Shown: one piece after another, positions 8,527 to 17,953 of the stretch
Position numbering within the stretch: position 1 is the stretch's first letter
Layout: each line of letters starts with the position of its first letter
From: Olivibacter jilunii
Lineage (GTDB): Bacteria > Bacteroidota > Bacteroidia > Sphingobacteriales > Sphingobacteriaceae
Direction: 5' to 3'
DNA length: 64,000 bases
Assembly (NCBI RefSeq): GCF_900607235.1
Contig: NZ_LR027848.1
Span: 1,296,297-1,360,296, forward strand
Program-made: the position numbers and the translations under genes
Notes under the pieces: generated by a model
Seen by the model: the letters and a program-made list of their open reading frames with translations, nothing else
Told to the model about the DNA's origin: nothing
Database searches by the model: none

Positions 8527-10062
8527 ATGAAAACTACAATGATCATATCGCTTATAGCGATCAGCATAGGTGCCACGGGCCTTACTTCGTGCAATAAAAA
8601 GCTGGATTTGGTACCGGTGAGTACCATCAGCGATGCCAGCTATTGGAAAACGCCGGATCAATTTGACGCCTTTGTTACAGGTTTGCATACCCGTTTCCGA
8701 GACCATGCGCAAGGTTTTATGTATCTGGGCGAACTGAGAGGCGATATTTTTGGAAATGATGCCGGTACCTCAGCCTCCTTTACCGGTGAAGCCTCGCAGG
8801 GCCTGGAACGGATGTGGTTACATAACCTTGACCTGGATAACCCCGGTGTAAGTAATTATGGAGATTTCTATAGTAACATCAATCAATTGAATTTATTGAT
8901 CAGCAAATTGAATAGCACAAATGTTGTAACCGAAGCAACCAAGCAATATTATTTGGGCATTGCCCATGGTATGCGGGCCTTTTACTATTTTCAATTGTAT
9001 CGTTCTTGGGGGAAGGCTATTCTGCAAACGGAGGCAATAGCGGATATTGATGTTGCTAATTTAGCAAAGGAAGCGAGCCCCGCTAATGAAGTATTGGACT
9101 TGGTGAAGCAGGATATTGAGACGTCGATAAGCCATTTTGGCTCGGATTATAGTATCCGAAGCAACAAAGCGTTCTGGTCAAAGTCTGCTTCGCTGATGCT
9201 GAAAGCGGAAGTTTTTTTATGGACCGCACACCGCGAGGGAGGGGCAGCAGACGCGGAGGTCGCTAAACAAGCGCTGCTTGAGGTACAAAGCAACTTGTCT
9301 TTGAACCTACTAACAAGCTATAGGGAAGTATTTGATGCCGCCAACAAAGGAAATGCGGAAATGATCTTTGTAATCAGGCATCAACTGAATGAAGCTACAT
9401 TAGGGTTTATCGGCAATTTTGTTCCGCAAACGGGTTTGATTGCGAATTTCTATGATTCGCTTGAAAACAGGCAATTCAGTGTAACGGCCGATAATTATGG
9501 CGGTATACTGCGCGCCCCCACTAAAATACAGACCTATAGAAAATTTGAGGAGGACGATACGCGAAAAAATACCAGTATCCAGGCGGCCTATGAAAAGGAT
9601 AACGAGGGAAAATACCGTATGGCGGGTTGTTTCCTGAGAAAATTTCAGGGCGAACAGAATGCAGGAATGAGGGCCTATACCAATGATTATCCGATTTATC
9701 GATACGCTGATTTACTTCTGTTGCTGGCGGAAGCAAAAGCGATCTTGGGCGAGAATCCGGCCGACGAAATAAATCAGGTCCGTCAAAGAGCCTATGGAAG
9801 TAATTATCAAGCTGCCGTACACGGCTATCCCAATCAACTTGTGGACACTAATCCTGCGGAGGCCATCTTGCAAGAACGCTTTTTTGAGTTTGTGGGAGAG
9901 GGGAAGCGCTGGTATGATTTGCGTCGTTTTGGTGATGCTTTTGTTTATAAGTACACCGGGCTTCCTGCTTCCGATGCGTATAAGTTATACTGGCCGATTG
10001 ATCGGAATACCTTAACAAATAACCGATCGCTCGCGCAGACTGATGGCTATTCGCAATTTTAG
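8527..10062 (+). CDS. SusD/RagB-like surface lipoprotein (NanU-like)
   Basis: 511 residues. The signal peptide ends in a lipobox, with Cys at about residue 22 (GLTSC). The remainder is the SusD fold: N-terminal TPR helices (YLGIAHGMRAFYYFQLYRSWG) and the C-terminal segment with YRYADLLLLLAEAKA and the signature ERFFEFVGEGKRWYDLRR. The protein should cap the SusC barrel on the cell surface and bind the substrate; by context this is free or oligosaccharide-bound sialic acid, as for NanU. The gap to susC is 91 bp without a clear second promoter, and nanA follows after 19 bp. Confidence 0.93.
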   Translation: MKTTMIISLIAISIGATGLTSCNKKLDLVPVSTISDASYWKTPDQFDAFVTGLHTRFRDHAQGFMYLGELRGDIFGNDAGTSASFTGEASQGLERMWLHNLDLDNPGVSNYGDFYSNINQLNLLISKLNSTNVVTEATKQYYLGIAHGMRAFYYFQLYRSWGKAILQTEAIADIDVANLAKEASPANEVLDLVKQDIETSISHFGSDYSIRSNKAFWSKSASLMLKAEVFLWTAHREGGAADAEVAKQALLEVQSNLSLNLLTSYREVFDAANKGNAEMIFVIRHQLNEATLGFIGNFVPQTGLIANFYDSLENRQFSVTADNYGGILRAPTKIQTYRKFEEDDTRKNTSIQAAYEKDNEGKYRMAGCFLRKFQGEQNAGMRAYTNDYPIYRYADLLLLLAEAKAILGENPADEINQVRQRAYGSNYQAAVHGYPNQLVDTNPAEAILQERFFEFVGEGKRWYDLRRFGDAFVYKYTGLPASDAYKLYWPIDRNTLTNNRSLAQTDGYSQF

Positions 10063-10081
10063 ATTGAGTGTACGAAATTAA

Positions 10082-11017
10082 ATGATAACAAACATGAATA
10101 AACACTTAGCGGGTTTAATTGCTGCTCCTTTTACACCGATGCATGCCTCGGGAGCACTTAATTTAACGGGTATTGCCGATTATTATCGATTTTTGAAAGC
10201 CAATGGCGTTGCCGGTGCTTTTATTTGCGGTTCTACAGGGGAAGGGGCCTCGATGACCTTTGCCGAAAAGGTTGCTGTTATGGAGGCTTGGGCGGTGACC
10301 ACCGCGGAAGACAATGACTTTAACGTAATGGCATTGCTAGGGGGTACCTGCCTGAGCGACTGCAAGGAATTGGCAAAGGAGGCTTATCGGCTCGGGCTCT
10401 ATGGGGTTTCTTTCACGGCACCGTATTATTTTAAGCCGCCGCATGTAGCGGCGCTTGCGGATTGCTGTGCAGCGGTGGCTGCTGCGGTTCCGGACATGCC
10501 TTTCTATTATTATCATATTCCGGTGCTGACCGGCGTTGGTTTTCAAATGGCCGATCTTTTAGCGGCCGTTGATGGCAACATACCCAATTTTGCGGGCATT
10601 AAATACACGCATGAAGATTTCATGGATTTTTTAACCTGCTTACATTTTGCAGCGGGTAAATATGATATGCTCTGGGGGCGTGATGAAAATATGTTATCGG
10701 CTTTAGTGCTCGGGGCGAAGGGTGCGGTGGGTAGCACCTTCAATTATGCCGCTCCGCTTTACCACAAGCTTATCGCTGCTTTTGAATCGGCTAAGCTTGG
10801 GGACGCACAAAAGTTGCAGCAACAGTCGATCGATATGATTAGATTGCTCGGTAAGTATGGGGGCATCGCAACAGGCAAGGCCTACATGAAATTGGTGGGC
10901 ATCGATTGCGGTGGTTTTCGTTTGCCGGTACAGAATATGGGTGAAGAGGAAACCGAGCGCTTTAGAAAAGATGTTCTGGCCCTGGGTTTTGACCAATTCC
11001 GGTCGGTTTTGCCTTGA
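10082..11017 (+). CDS. nanA: N-acetylneuraminate lyase
   Basis: 311 residues of the DHDPS/NAL TIM-barrel family. NanA splits N-acetylneuraminate into N-acetylmannosamine and pyruvate in the cytoplasm. Visible active-site parts: the carboxylate-binding loop ICGSTGEG (48-55), the Tyr motif PFYYYHIP (140-147), and the Schiff-base lysine in GIKYT (Lys174). The YYYHIP plus GIKYT combination and the sialic-acid neighbourhood favour NAL over dihydrodipicolinate synthase. Either Met1 (10082) or Met5 (10094) could be the start. It is the first catabolic enzyme of the operon, 19 bp after susD. Confidence 0.93.
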   Translation: MITNMNKHLAGLIAAPFTPMHASGALNLTGIADYYRFLKANGVAGAFICGSTGEGASMTFAEKVAVMEAWAVTTAEDNDFNVMALLGGTCLSDCKELAKEAYRLGLYGVSFTAPYYFKPPHVAALADCCAAVAAAVPDMPFYYYHIPVLTGVGFQMADLLAAVDGNIPNFAGIKYTHEDFMDFLTCLHFAAGKYDMLWGRDENMLSALVLGAKGAVGSTFNYAAPLYHKLIAAFESAKLGDAQKLQQQSIDMIRLLGKYGGIATGKAYMKLVGIDCGGFRLPVQNMGEEETERFRKDVLALGFDQFRSVLP

Positions 11018-11033
11018 GCACCAATTTTTTGTA

Positions 11034-12173
11034 ATGAACACAGGTTTTTATCGTATTATTTCTCTTATATTCATGACAATAGCCATATCGGTGAAGGGCC
11101 GGCATGAACAAAGGCAGCTTGATTGGTCGGTAGCCTTTTCAATACCTGGCGCAGCTAAGGGGACGGTACATCCAGGTTTGGCCGGCCCCATTGTGGGGGT
11201 GTGCGATTCGTTGCTTTTAATTGGAGGAGGTGCAAATTTTCCGGACAAACTGCCTTGGGAGGGGGGTGTAAAGGCCTATCACCGGCAGGTTTATGTTTAT
11301 AAAAAGACAAAGAACGCGGAAGAGTTGATGGATCAGGTTGAACTGCCGGTTGATCTCGCTTATGGTGCGAGTTGGAGCACGGCGGATGGGATGGTAATTG
11401 CCGGAGGAGAAAATCGGGAAGGATTGAGCGATCAAACGCTCTTGCTGCAATACCGGAAGAAGGGCAAACACCTTCAAGTAAAAAACCTGCTACCGCTGCC
11501 GTTTCGGTTAAGCAATGCAGCGATGACGTCTGTGGGCGATATCCTTTATTTGGCCGGTGGCGAGCTGGAGAAGGGCGTTTCTGATCAGTTGCTTGCCTTG
11601 GATATGCGGCAACCGGAGAAAGGATGGATAAGGCAAGTGAATCTGCCCTACCCTGTTTCCCACGCTTATTTGTTTAGTCTGGGTGATGCTATCTATTTAA
11701 TTGGGGGCAGAAAAAGGAATGAAGGGACACTGAGTGATTTTTATCAGGGTGTTTGGCAATATCAAATCAAATCAAAAAAATGGATTGCTAAAGCGTCTTT
11801 ACCAGAAGCTTTATCGGCAGGTACAGGGCTCGCAATGGGTGAAGATGAAATTTGGATATTCAGCGGCGATCAGGGCGCTACGTTTAAAAAGGTGGAAAGA
11901 TTGCTGAGCGAAATTGCAGTGGAAGAAGATAGTGAAAAGAAGCGGGCATTGATCGACGAAAAGAATAACATACAGATCGCACATCCGGGTTTCGGGCGGA
12001 AAGTTTGGGCATACAATAGCTTAACTGATACTTGGCGGGTTAAAGAGGATCTTCCGATAAATGCACCGGTTACAACCACCGCAGTATGGTGGGGAGGGCA
12101 GGTATATATACCGAGCGGGGAGGTGAAAGCCGGCATTCGAACGCCGCTGGTGTTAAAGGGAAAGTTAAAATGA
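11034..12173 (+). CDS. nanM: Kelch-type N-acetylneuraminate mutarotase, cyclically permuted form
   Basis: 379 residues from the ATG at 11034. An in-frame extension upstream overlaps nanA and lacks a signal peptide, whereas this start gives one (MNTGFYRIISLIF, to about 22). The protein is made of kelch repeats with the pattern LLLIGGGANFPD, MVIAGGENREG, LYLAGGELEKG, IYLIGGRKR and WIFSGDQG. NanM converts the alpha anomer of sialic acid released by sialidase into the beta anomer and works in the periplasm. The GGANFPD segment near the N-terminus and a Bacteroidota host fit the cyclically permuted mutarotase subfamily. The stop overlaps the next start (ATGA). Confidence 0.88.
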   Translation: MNTGFYRIISLIFMTIAISVKGRHEQRQLDWSVAFSIPGAAKGTVHPGLAGPIVGVCDSLLLIGGGANFPDKLPWEGGVKAYHRQVYVYKKTKNAEELMDQVELPVDLAYGASWSTADGMVIAGGENREGLSDQTLLLQYRKKGKHLQVKNLLPLPFRLSNAAMTSVGDILYLAGGELEKGVSDQLLALDMRQPEKGWIRQVNLPYPVSHAYLFSLGDAIYLIGGRKRNEGTLSDFYQGVWQYQIKSKKWIAKASLPEALSAGTGLAMGEDEIWIFSGDQGATFKKVERLLSEIAVEEDSEKKRALIDEKNNIQIAHPGFGRKVWAYNSLTDTWRVKEDLPINAPVTTTAVWWGGQVYIPSGEVKAGIRTPLVLKGKLK

Positions 12174-13441
12174 TAAACGATCAATGGATAGACAAAACCA
12201 ATGATAAACACCGCGCAATGAACCGAAAAAAATATTATCCTTGGTTAGTAGTAGCCTTGCTGTGGGTAGTGGCTTTATTGAATTACCTCGATCGGCAAAT
12301 GCTGGCCACGATGAAACCCGCCATGCAGGTTGACATCACGGAACTGAAACTGGCTACGAATTTTGGCCATCTCATGGCGGTCTTTTTATGGATTTATGGT
12401 ATGATGAGTCCCCTTGCGGGTATGATAGCCGACAAAACGAATCGTAAATGGTTGATCGTTGGTAGCTTGTTTGTTTGGTCGGGTGTCACATTTGGTATGG
12501 GCTATGCAAGCACTTATCATCAGCTTTATGTTTTAAGGGCTATTATGGGGGTTAGTGAAGCTTTGTATATTCCTGCCGGTCTTTCGCTTATCGCCGATTA
12601 TCATCAAAAGCGGACCCGCTCTTTGGCCGTAGGCTTACATATGACAGGGCTTTATTTCGGGCAGGCACTGGGAGGTTTCGGGGCTACAATTGCCAGCAAT
12701 ACCTCCTGGCAGGCTACTTTTCATACCTTTGGTTACATCGGTATGGCTTATGCGCTGGTGCTGGTATGGCTATTGAAAGAATATAGACCCACGGCAACGA
12801 CGCCACCTAGCGTTACAAGAACACCTTTCAGTGGGCTGTCGGTTTTGTTGCGGAACGGCTCCTTCTGGATGATCTTACTGTATTTTGCCATTCCCAGTTT
12901 GCCGGGTTGGGCTACGAAGAATTGGCTTCCTACCTTGTTTTCGAATAATCTGAATATCCCAATGGCAGCGGCCGGGCCTTTATCGACGATTACAATTGCC
13001 GGGTCGTCTTTTGTGGGGGTCATTTTTGGTGGGATGCTATCGGATGCCTGGGTGAATAAGCATATAAAAGGACGGATTTATTGCAGTGCGATCGGACTGG
13101 GTTTAACGGTACCTGCGCTGCTACTTTTGGGCTTCGGAAACAGCTTGCTGTTTGTGCTATTGGCAGCGCTGGGTTTTGGCCTGGGCTTCGGTATGTTCGA
13201 TGCAAACAATATGCCGATCCTTTGTCAGTTCGTCGACACCAAACATCGGGCAACGGCTTACGGCTTAATGAATATGGTGGGGGTATTTTCCGGGGCGTTT
13301 ATTACGGATCTTCTGGGAAGATTTGTTGATTCAGGCCATCTGGGGCGTGCTTTCGCAGTGCTGGCTTTTATTGTTTTAGCTGTTGTACTCCTGCAATTAT
13401 CACTACTAAAACCGACCACAAATGATTTTCAAGAAGAATAA
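12170..13441 (+). CDS. nanT: MFS sialic-acid transporter
   Basis: About 423 residues with twelve predicted membrane helices. It shows major-facilitator hallmarks: the motif around LNYLDRQMLATMKPAMQ in helix 1, GMIADKTNRKWLIVGS in the helix 2-3 loop, and RAIMGVSEALYIPAGLSLIADY in helix 4. This is the anion:cation symporter branch used for hexuronates and sialic acid. It should move Neu5Ac across the inner membrane after SusC/D import. The ATG at 12170 overlaps the nanM stop and is favoured by this coupling. An internal ATG at 12218 (MNRKKYYPW) is also plausible, since family members often begin there. Confidence 0.85.
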   Translation: MINDQWIDKTNDKHRAMNRKKYYPWLVVALLWVVALLNYLDRQMLATMKPAMQVDITELKLATNFGHLMAVFLWIYGMMSPLAGMIADKTNRKWLIVGSLFVWSGVTFGMGYASTYHQLYVLRAIMGVSEALYIPAGLSLIADYHQKRTRSLAVGLHMTGLYFGQALGGFGATIASNTSWQATFHTFGYIGMAYALVLVWLLKEYRPTATTPPSVTRTPFSGLSVLLRNGSFWMILLYFAIPSLPGWATKNWLPTLFSNNLNIPMAAAGPLSTITIAGSSFVGVIFGGMLSDAWVNKHIKGRIYCSAIGLGLTVPALLLLGFGNSLLFVLLAALGFGLGFGMFDANNMPILCQFVDTKHRATAYGLMNMVGVFSGAFITDLLGRFVDSGHLGRAFAVLAFIVLAVVLLQLSLLKPTTNDFQEE

Positions 13442-15515
13442 GATAAAGCAAGGTGTTTGCTTTTTTATGATCTGCTGCTTGTATGTGTTTAAAAGCGGCG
13501 CTACCGAGGTGATGAAGGTAGCTTGTATGGGTAATTCGGTTACTTATGGATATGGTTTGCAGGACCCTTCTGTACAATCGTATCCGGCACAATTACAGCA
13601 GTTACTGGGATCGAAATATCAGGTCGGTAATTTTGGCCATAGTGGGGCAACCTTATTAAAAAACGGACATAATCCTTATTTCAAGACGCAGGAATTTTTG
13701 GATGCATTGGCTTTTAAGCCGGATGTCGCCATCGTCCATCTCGGCTTGAATGATACGGATCCGCGTAATTGGCCCCATTACCGGGATCAGTTTGAGCGGG
13801 ATTATCATTGGCTGCTTGATACCTTACAGGAGGTAAATCCAAAGGTAAAGCTTTATGTGTGCGTGTTAACGCCCATTTTTAGCGGTCATCCCCGCTTTAA
13901 ATCGGGTACTTTTGAGTGGTATAAGCAAATTCAGAAACTGCTGCCCCTTATTGCCAAAACACATCAGGCTCAATTGATCAACCTAAAGGAACCTTTGCAT
14001 AGCCGACCCGATTTGTTTCCGGATAACCTGCATCCGAATGAAGAGGGTGCTGAAATTATTGCCAAAACGGTCTTTAAAAAAATAACGGGAAATTACGGTG
14101 GTTTACAACTGCCAAGGGTATTTGCCGATCATATGGTGCTGCAGCGCGAAAGGCCTATTCATATTTATGGAATAGCGAATGCCGGGCAGCGCGTGGAAGT
14201 CCGTTTGGGCGAGGAGCAAGGCATGGCAGAAGCCGACGAGAACGGGTGTTGGACCGTATCATTGCGCGCAAGGGAAGCGGGAGGGCCTTATCAGCTGCTT
14301 GTGCGGAGTGAAAATCGAAATATCGTGCTAAGGGACATTTTAGTGGGTGATGTATGGTTGTGTAGCGGGCAATCGAATATGGCTTTTCCGCTGCGGGCTG
14401 CCCAAGGGGGAGCGATGCTTGCACAGCAGGCAGACAGCAGCATGAATTTACGCTTGTATCAGCTTCAAGGGGCCACGCCCACGAGTGATAAGGCCTGGTC
14501 TAAAGAAGATCTCAGGAAGACGAACGCATTGCAGTATTTTAACGGCATATGGAAGCGGGTGAACGCGGTAGATGCCGCGAGCTTCTCGGCCATTGGCTAT
14601 GTCTTCGGTAACAGATTGCAACAGGAAACGGGCGTACCGATTGGCTTGATACAGCTTGCGGTAGGTGGCTCGGGGATCGAGTCGTGGATAGATCGCTGCA
14701 GCCTGGAGAATGATCCGCTGCTGGTGGATATGCTCAATAACTGGCGGAAATCTGATTTTATTATGGACTGGAATCGCGGGAGGGCTGATGTGAATTTAAA
14801 GTTTGCAACAAATCCCGGGCAAAGGCACCCTTACGAACCGGCCTATAATTTTGAAGCAGGTGTGGCGCTATTAAAGGATTTTACGATCAAAGGGGTTATT
14901 TGGTACCAGGGTGAAAGCAATGTGCATAATCCGGAGCTTTATACGAAACTTTTCAAGACCTTCATTCAGGGTTGGCGTCGGTTTTTTAATCAGGATAGCC
15001 TGCCTTTTTATTATGTGCAACTTACTAGTATAGGTCGGCCGGCATGGCCATATTTTAGGGATGTACAAAGGCGTCTTCAGCAGGAGATTCCGAATACGTG
15101 GATGGCTATCAGTGCTGATGTTGGTGATTCATTGAATGTACATCCGACCAACAAGATTCCGGTTGGCGAACGTTTGGCCAATTTGGCATTGGCGCATAGT
15201 TATGGTCGGGATATCTTGGCGGATGCACCTGAAGTAAAGGAAATGAACCGAGGAGGAGCGGTTTTGAATCTATATTTTACCACCGACTTGAAAACGGCTG
15301 ACGGTAAGCCGGTAAAGGGCTTTGAATGGATTGACACGAAAGGAAATGTGCTACCCACAGCGGTGGAGATACAGCATAATATAATACGGATCGAAGTACC
15401 TAAAGGTGTTTTTCCAAAGGCACTCCGTTATGCCTGGCAGCCTTTCACACGCGCGAATCTGGTTAGCGAGCAGGGGGTGCCGGTATCGACATTTAGCATG
15501 GATATAACTGAATAA
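13422..15515 (+). CDS. nanS: Two-domain sialate O-acetylesterase (SGNH hydrolase fused to 9-O-acetylesterase)
   Basis: 697 residues; begins 20 bp inside the transporter gene. A hydrophobic N-terminus (VCFFMICCLYVFKSGA) suggests export. Residues about 30-220 are an SGNH/GDSL esterase with block I GNSVTYGYG, block III GLND and block V DNLHPNEEG. Residues about 225-690 are a sialate O-acetylesterase domain, with the catalytic serine in WLCSGQSNM, the GVIWYQGESN motif and an expected C-terminal His near DSLNVHPTNK. The enzyme removes O-acetyl groups from sialic acid so that sialidase and lyase can act. The same double-catalytic layout is known for NanS of Tannerella forsythia. Confidence 0.88.
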   Translation: MIFKKNKIKQGVCFFMICCLYVFKSGATEVMKVACMGNSVTYGYGLQDPSVQSYPAQLQQLLGSKYQVGNFGHSGATLLKNGHNPYFKTQEFLDALAFKPDVAIVHLGLNDTDPRNWPHYRDQFERDYHWLLDTLQEVNPKVKLYVCVLTPIFSGHPRFKSGTFEWYKQIQKLLPLIAKTHQAQLINLKEPLHSRPDLFPDNLHPNEEGAEIIAKTVFKKITGNYGGLQLPRVFADHMVLQRERPIHIYGIANAGQRVEVRLGEEQGMAEADENGCWTVSLRAREAGGPYQLLVRSENRNIVLRDILVGDVWLCSGQSNMAFPLRAAQGGAMLAQQADSSMNLRLYQLQGATPTSDKAWSKEDLRKTNALQYFNGIWKRVNAVDAASFSAIGYVFGNRLQQETGVPIGLIQLAVGGSGIESWIDRCSLENDPLLVDMLNNWRKSDFIMDWNRGRADVNLKFATNPGQRHPYEPAYNFEAGVALLKDFTIKGVIWYQGESNVHNPELYTKLFKTFIQGWRRFFNQDSLPFYYVQLTSIGRPAWPYFRDVQRRLQQEIPNTWMAISADVGDSLNVHPTNKIPVGERLANLALAHSYGRDILADAPEVKEMNRGGAVLNLYFTTDLKTADGKPVKGFEWIDTKGNVLPTAVEIQHNIIRIEVPKGVFPKALRYAWQPFTRANLVSEQGVPVSTFSMDITE

Positions 15516-15516
15516 C

Positions 15517-16707
15517 ATGATGTACACGATAGAAGAGCTAAAGGCATTGAAACAGTTTTATAAGAACCAACTGTTGCATGATACCGTTCCATTTTGGTTT
15601 CCGCGGTCTTATGATGAAGAAAATGGTGGTTTTCTGTTGATGCGCGATCAGGACGGTAGTTTAATTGATGATGACAAGGCGGTTTGGATTCAGGGACGGG
15701 CTACGTGGTTACTGGCGACACTTTACAATACAATAGAAAAGCGAGAAGAATGGTTGAAAGGCGCAAAGCTTGGATATGACTTCTTGATGAAGCATTGCTT
15801 TGATCAGGATGGACGGATGTTCTTCCATGTGACCCGATCGGGCGAACCGATTCGGAAACGCCGTTATTTTTTCTCGGAAACTTTTGCGGTGATTGCTTTA
15901 GCCGCTTACGCCAAAGCAAGCGGGAGTAAGGAGGCTGCTGATTACGCCCGCACGCTGTTCGGTAGCTGTTTGCGCTATGCTTCCGGTGAGCTTCAATTGC
16001 CGGCCAAGTTTATGAATACGCGACCTTCGAAGGGTATCGGCGTACCGATGATTATGATGAATACGGCGCAGCAGTTACGGGGAATTATCGGTGATGAACG
16101 TTGCGACCAAGCGATCAGTAATTGGATCAGTGAAATTGAATCGGATTTTGTGAAAGATGATATCCGATGTGTGATGGAGCAGGTGGCACCTGATGGTCGT
16201 ATCATTGATCATATAGATGGCCGGACCTTAAATCCGGGGCACGCAATTGAAGGAGCCTGGTTTATATTGCATGAGGCGAAACACCGGAATAATGATCCGG
16301 CATTGATTCAGCTGGGATGTAGGATGCTTGATTATATGTGGGAAAGGGGATGGGATAAAGAACAGGGTGGTATTTTATATTTCAGCGATGTATATGGTAA
16401 ACCGGTACAGGAGTATTGGCAGGATATGAAATTCTGGTGGCCACAAAATGAGGCCATCATTGCTACTTTGCTTGCTTACTTGATGACGGGGAACGAAAAG
16501 TATGCGCAATGGCACCGCATGATCCATGAATATGCGTATGGACATTTTCATGATCGGGTGCATGGCGAATGGTTTGGTTATCTTCATCGGGATGGCCGCC
16601 TTGCGCAGACGGCCAAAGGAAATTTGTTTAAGGGGCCCTTTCATCTACCTCGGCAAGAGTGGTACTGCTATTTACTGCTGGATGAATATTTACGTAAAAC
16701 AAGATAA
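15517..16707 (+). CDS. nanE: AGE-family N-acylglucosamine 2-epimerase (ManNAc/GlcNAc)
   Basis: 396 residues, all-helical (alpha6/alpha6) barrel family. The N-terminal region has PFWFPRSYDEENGGFLLMRD and IQGRATWLLATLYN, followed by FFSETFAVIALAAYA. The C-terminal half has the catalytic histidine regions NPGHAIEGAWF and PFHLPRQEWYC, and DMKFWWPQNEAI. It interconverts N-acetylmannosamine and N-acetylglucosamine, channelling NanA product toward amino-sugar metabolism. This AGE-type enzyme replaces the ManNAc-6-P epimerase of enterobacteria, as in Bacteroides fragilis. It starts 1 bp after the esterase stop, so it is translationally coupled; the ATG at 15520 is an alternative. No GlcNAc kinase or deaminase lies in this cluster. 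Confidence 0.9.
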   Translation: MMYTIEELKALKQFYKNQLLHDTVPFWFPRSYDEENGGFLLMRDQDGSLIDDDKAVWIQGRATWLLATLYNTIEKREEWLKGAKLGYDFLMKHCFDQDGRMFFHVTRSGEPIRKRRYFFSETFAVIALAAYAKASGSKEAADYARTLFGSCLRYASGELQLPAKFMNTRPSKGIGVPMIMMNTAQQLRGIIGDERCDQAISNWISEIESDFVKDDIRCVMEQVAPDGRIIDHIDGRTLNPGHAIEGAWFILHEAKHRNNDPALIQLGCRMLDYMWERGWDKEQGGILYFSDVYGKPVQEYWQDMKFWWPQNEAIIATLLAYLMTGNEKYAQWHRMIHEYAYGHFHDRVHGEWFGYLHRDGRLAQTAKGNLFKGPFHLPRQEWYCYLLLDEYLRKTR

Positions 16708-16718
16708 AATAAGAGAAT

Positions 16719-17918
16719 ATGATCAAGAAATCGATGGTGGTAGCCTGGTGTATGCTGTTATTGCAGCAGATGAGCTTTGCAAAGGAAAAGATTGAGGGAT
16801 TGCGGGAAGATACTACTGCTGAAAAGGCAGTTTTTGTTTCTGGAAGGGAAGGATATCAAAGCTATCGGATTCCCGCCATTATTAAACTTAAAAATGGCGA
16901 TTTACTCGCGTTTTGCGAGGGTAGGGTGGCTCATGCGGGTGACTTTGGGGATATCGACATTGTGATGAAACGGAGTGCCGATAACGGAAAAACCTGGAAC
17001 ACCTTGCAAAAGGTGGTCGATTACGGCGATTTACAAGCGGGCAATCCGGCGCCAGTAGTGGATTTAACGGATCCTGCTTATCCGCAAGGCCGTATTTTTT
17101 TGTTTTATAATACGGGTAATAATCATGAGGGTGAGGTGCGCCGGGGAAAAGGGGTACGTGAGGTATGGTATGTTACTTCCACGGATCACGGACAAACATG
17201 GTCTGAACCTGTGAATATTACACTGCAGACGCATCGACCCAATCAACCCGCTTTTAATCCTGCTTACCGTTTTAAGGAGGATTGGCGCAGTTATGCGAAT
17301 ACGCCCGGACATGCGGTGCAGCTCGAGGCCGGGAAGTTTAAGGGAAGGATCTTTATTGCGGCCAACCATTCTGCCGGCATGCCACAAGATGCGTTCAAAG
17401 ACTACCGGGCACATGGTTATTATACGGATGATCATGGGAAGACGTTTAAACTGGGCGAGAGCGTTTCGTTTGAAGGGGGGAATGAGTCGATGGCGGCTGA
17501 GTTGACTGGAGGCAGGCTCTTGATGAACACCCGTAACCAGCAGGGACAGGTGCGAAATAGAATCGTGAGTATCAGTAAGGATGGGGGGGCGACTTGGGAC
17601 ACTACCTTTTATGATAAGCAATTGCCGGATCCGGTTAATCAGGGAAGTGTGCTTTCCTTTTTAGATAAGAGAAATCGGATACTGGCTTTCTGTAATGCGG
17701 CAGCTACGCAGAACCGCGACAGCCTGACCTTACGTTTGAGCAAAGATGATGGTCAACATTGGTTTTATAATAAGCGGGTTGCCACGGCCCCTCTTGCTTA
17801 TAAAGGTGGTTATGCAGCTTATTCTGATCTTGTTCGACTTGGGAAGAGAACCGTTGGTATATTATACGAGAAAGACAACTATAAGTCGATTGTTTTTATT
17901 CCGGTTAAATGGAAATAA
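16719..17918 (+). CDS. nanH: Exo-alpha-sialidase, GH33
   Basis: 399 residues with a signal peptide (about 1-21, ending MSFA). This is a six-blade sialidase: the first catalytic arginine sits in the (F/Y)RIP motif (YRIP, Arg50) and the acid/base Asp lies in GDFGDID (about 74-80). The nucleophile pair is carried by GGNESMAAEL (Glu) and YAAYSDL (Tyr). Five Asp-box repeats are visible: SADNGKTW, STDHGQTW, TDDHGKTF, SKDGGATW and SKDDGQHW. It releases terminal sialic acid outside the inner membrane and is the last gene of the operon. A convergent ATPase gene ends 35 bp away; I see no strong terminator between them. Confidence 0.94.
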   Translation: MIKKSMVVAWCMLLLQQMSFAKEKIEGLREDTTAEKAVFVSGREGYQSYRIPAIIKLKNGDLLAFCEGRVAHAGDFGDIDIVMKRSADNGKTWNTLQKVVDYGDLQAGNPAPVVDLTDPAYPQGRIFLFYNTGNNHEGEVRRGKGVREVWYVTSTDHGQTWSEPVNITLQTHRPNQPAFNPAYRFKEDWRSYANTPGHAVQLEAGKFKGRIFIAANHSAGMPQDAFKDYRAHGYYTDDHGKTFKLGESVSFEGGNESMAAELTGGRLLMNTRNQQGQVRNRIVSISKDGGATWDTTFYDKQLPDPVNQGSVLSFLDKRNRILAFCNAAATQNRDSLTLRLSKDDGQHWFYNKRVATAPLAYKGGYAAYSDLVRLGKRTVGILYEKDNYKSIVFIPVKWK

Positions 17919-17953
17919 AGCGGCGCCAAATGAAGATGAACCGATTTAAAAAG

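Noticed and set aside
17064-17621. A 185-codon antisense frame inside nanH
   Set aside because: It mirrors the Asp-box repeats of the sialidase and shows no protein-like pattern.
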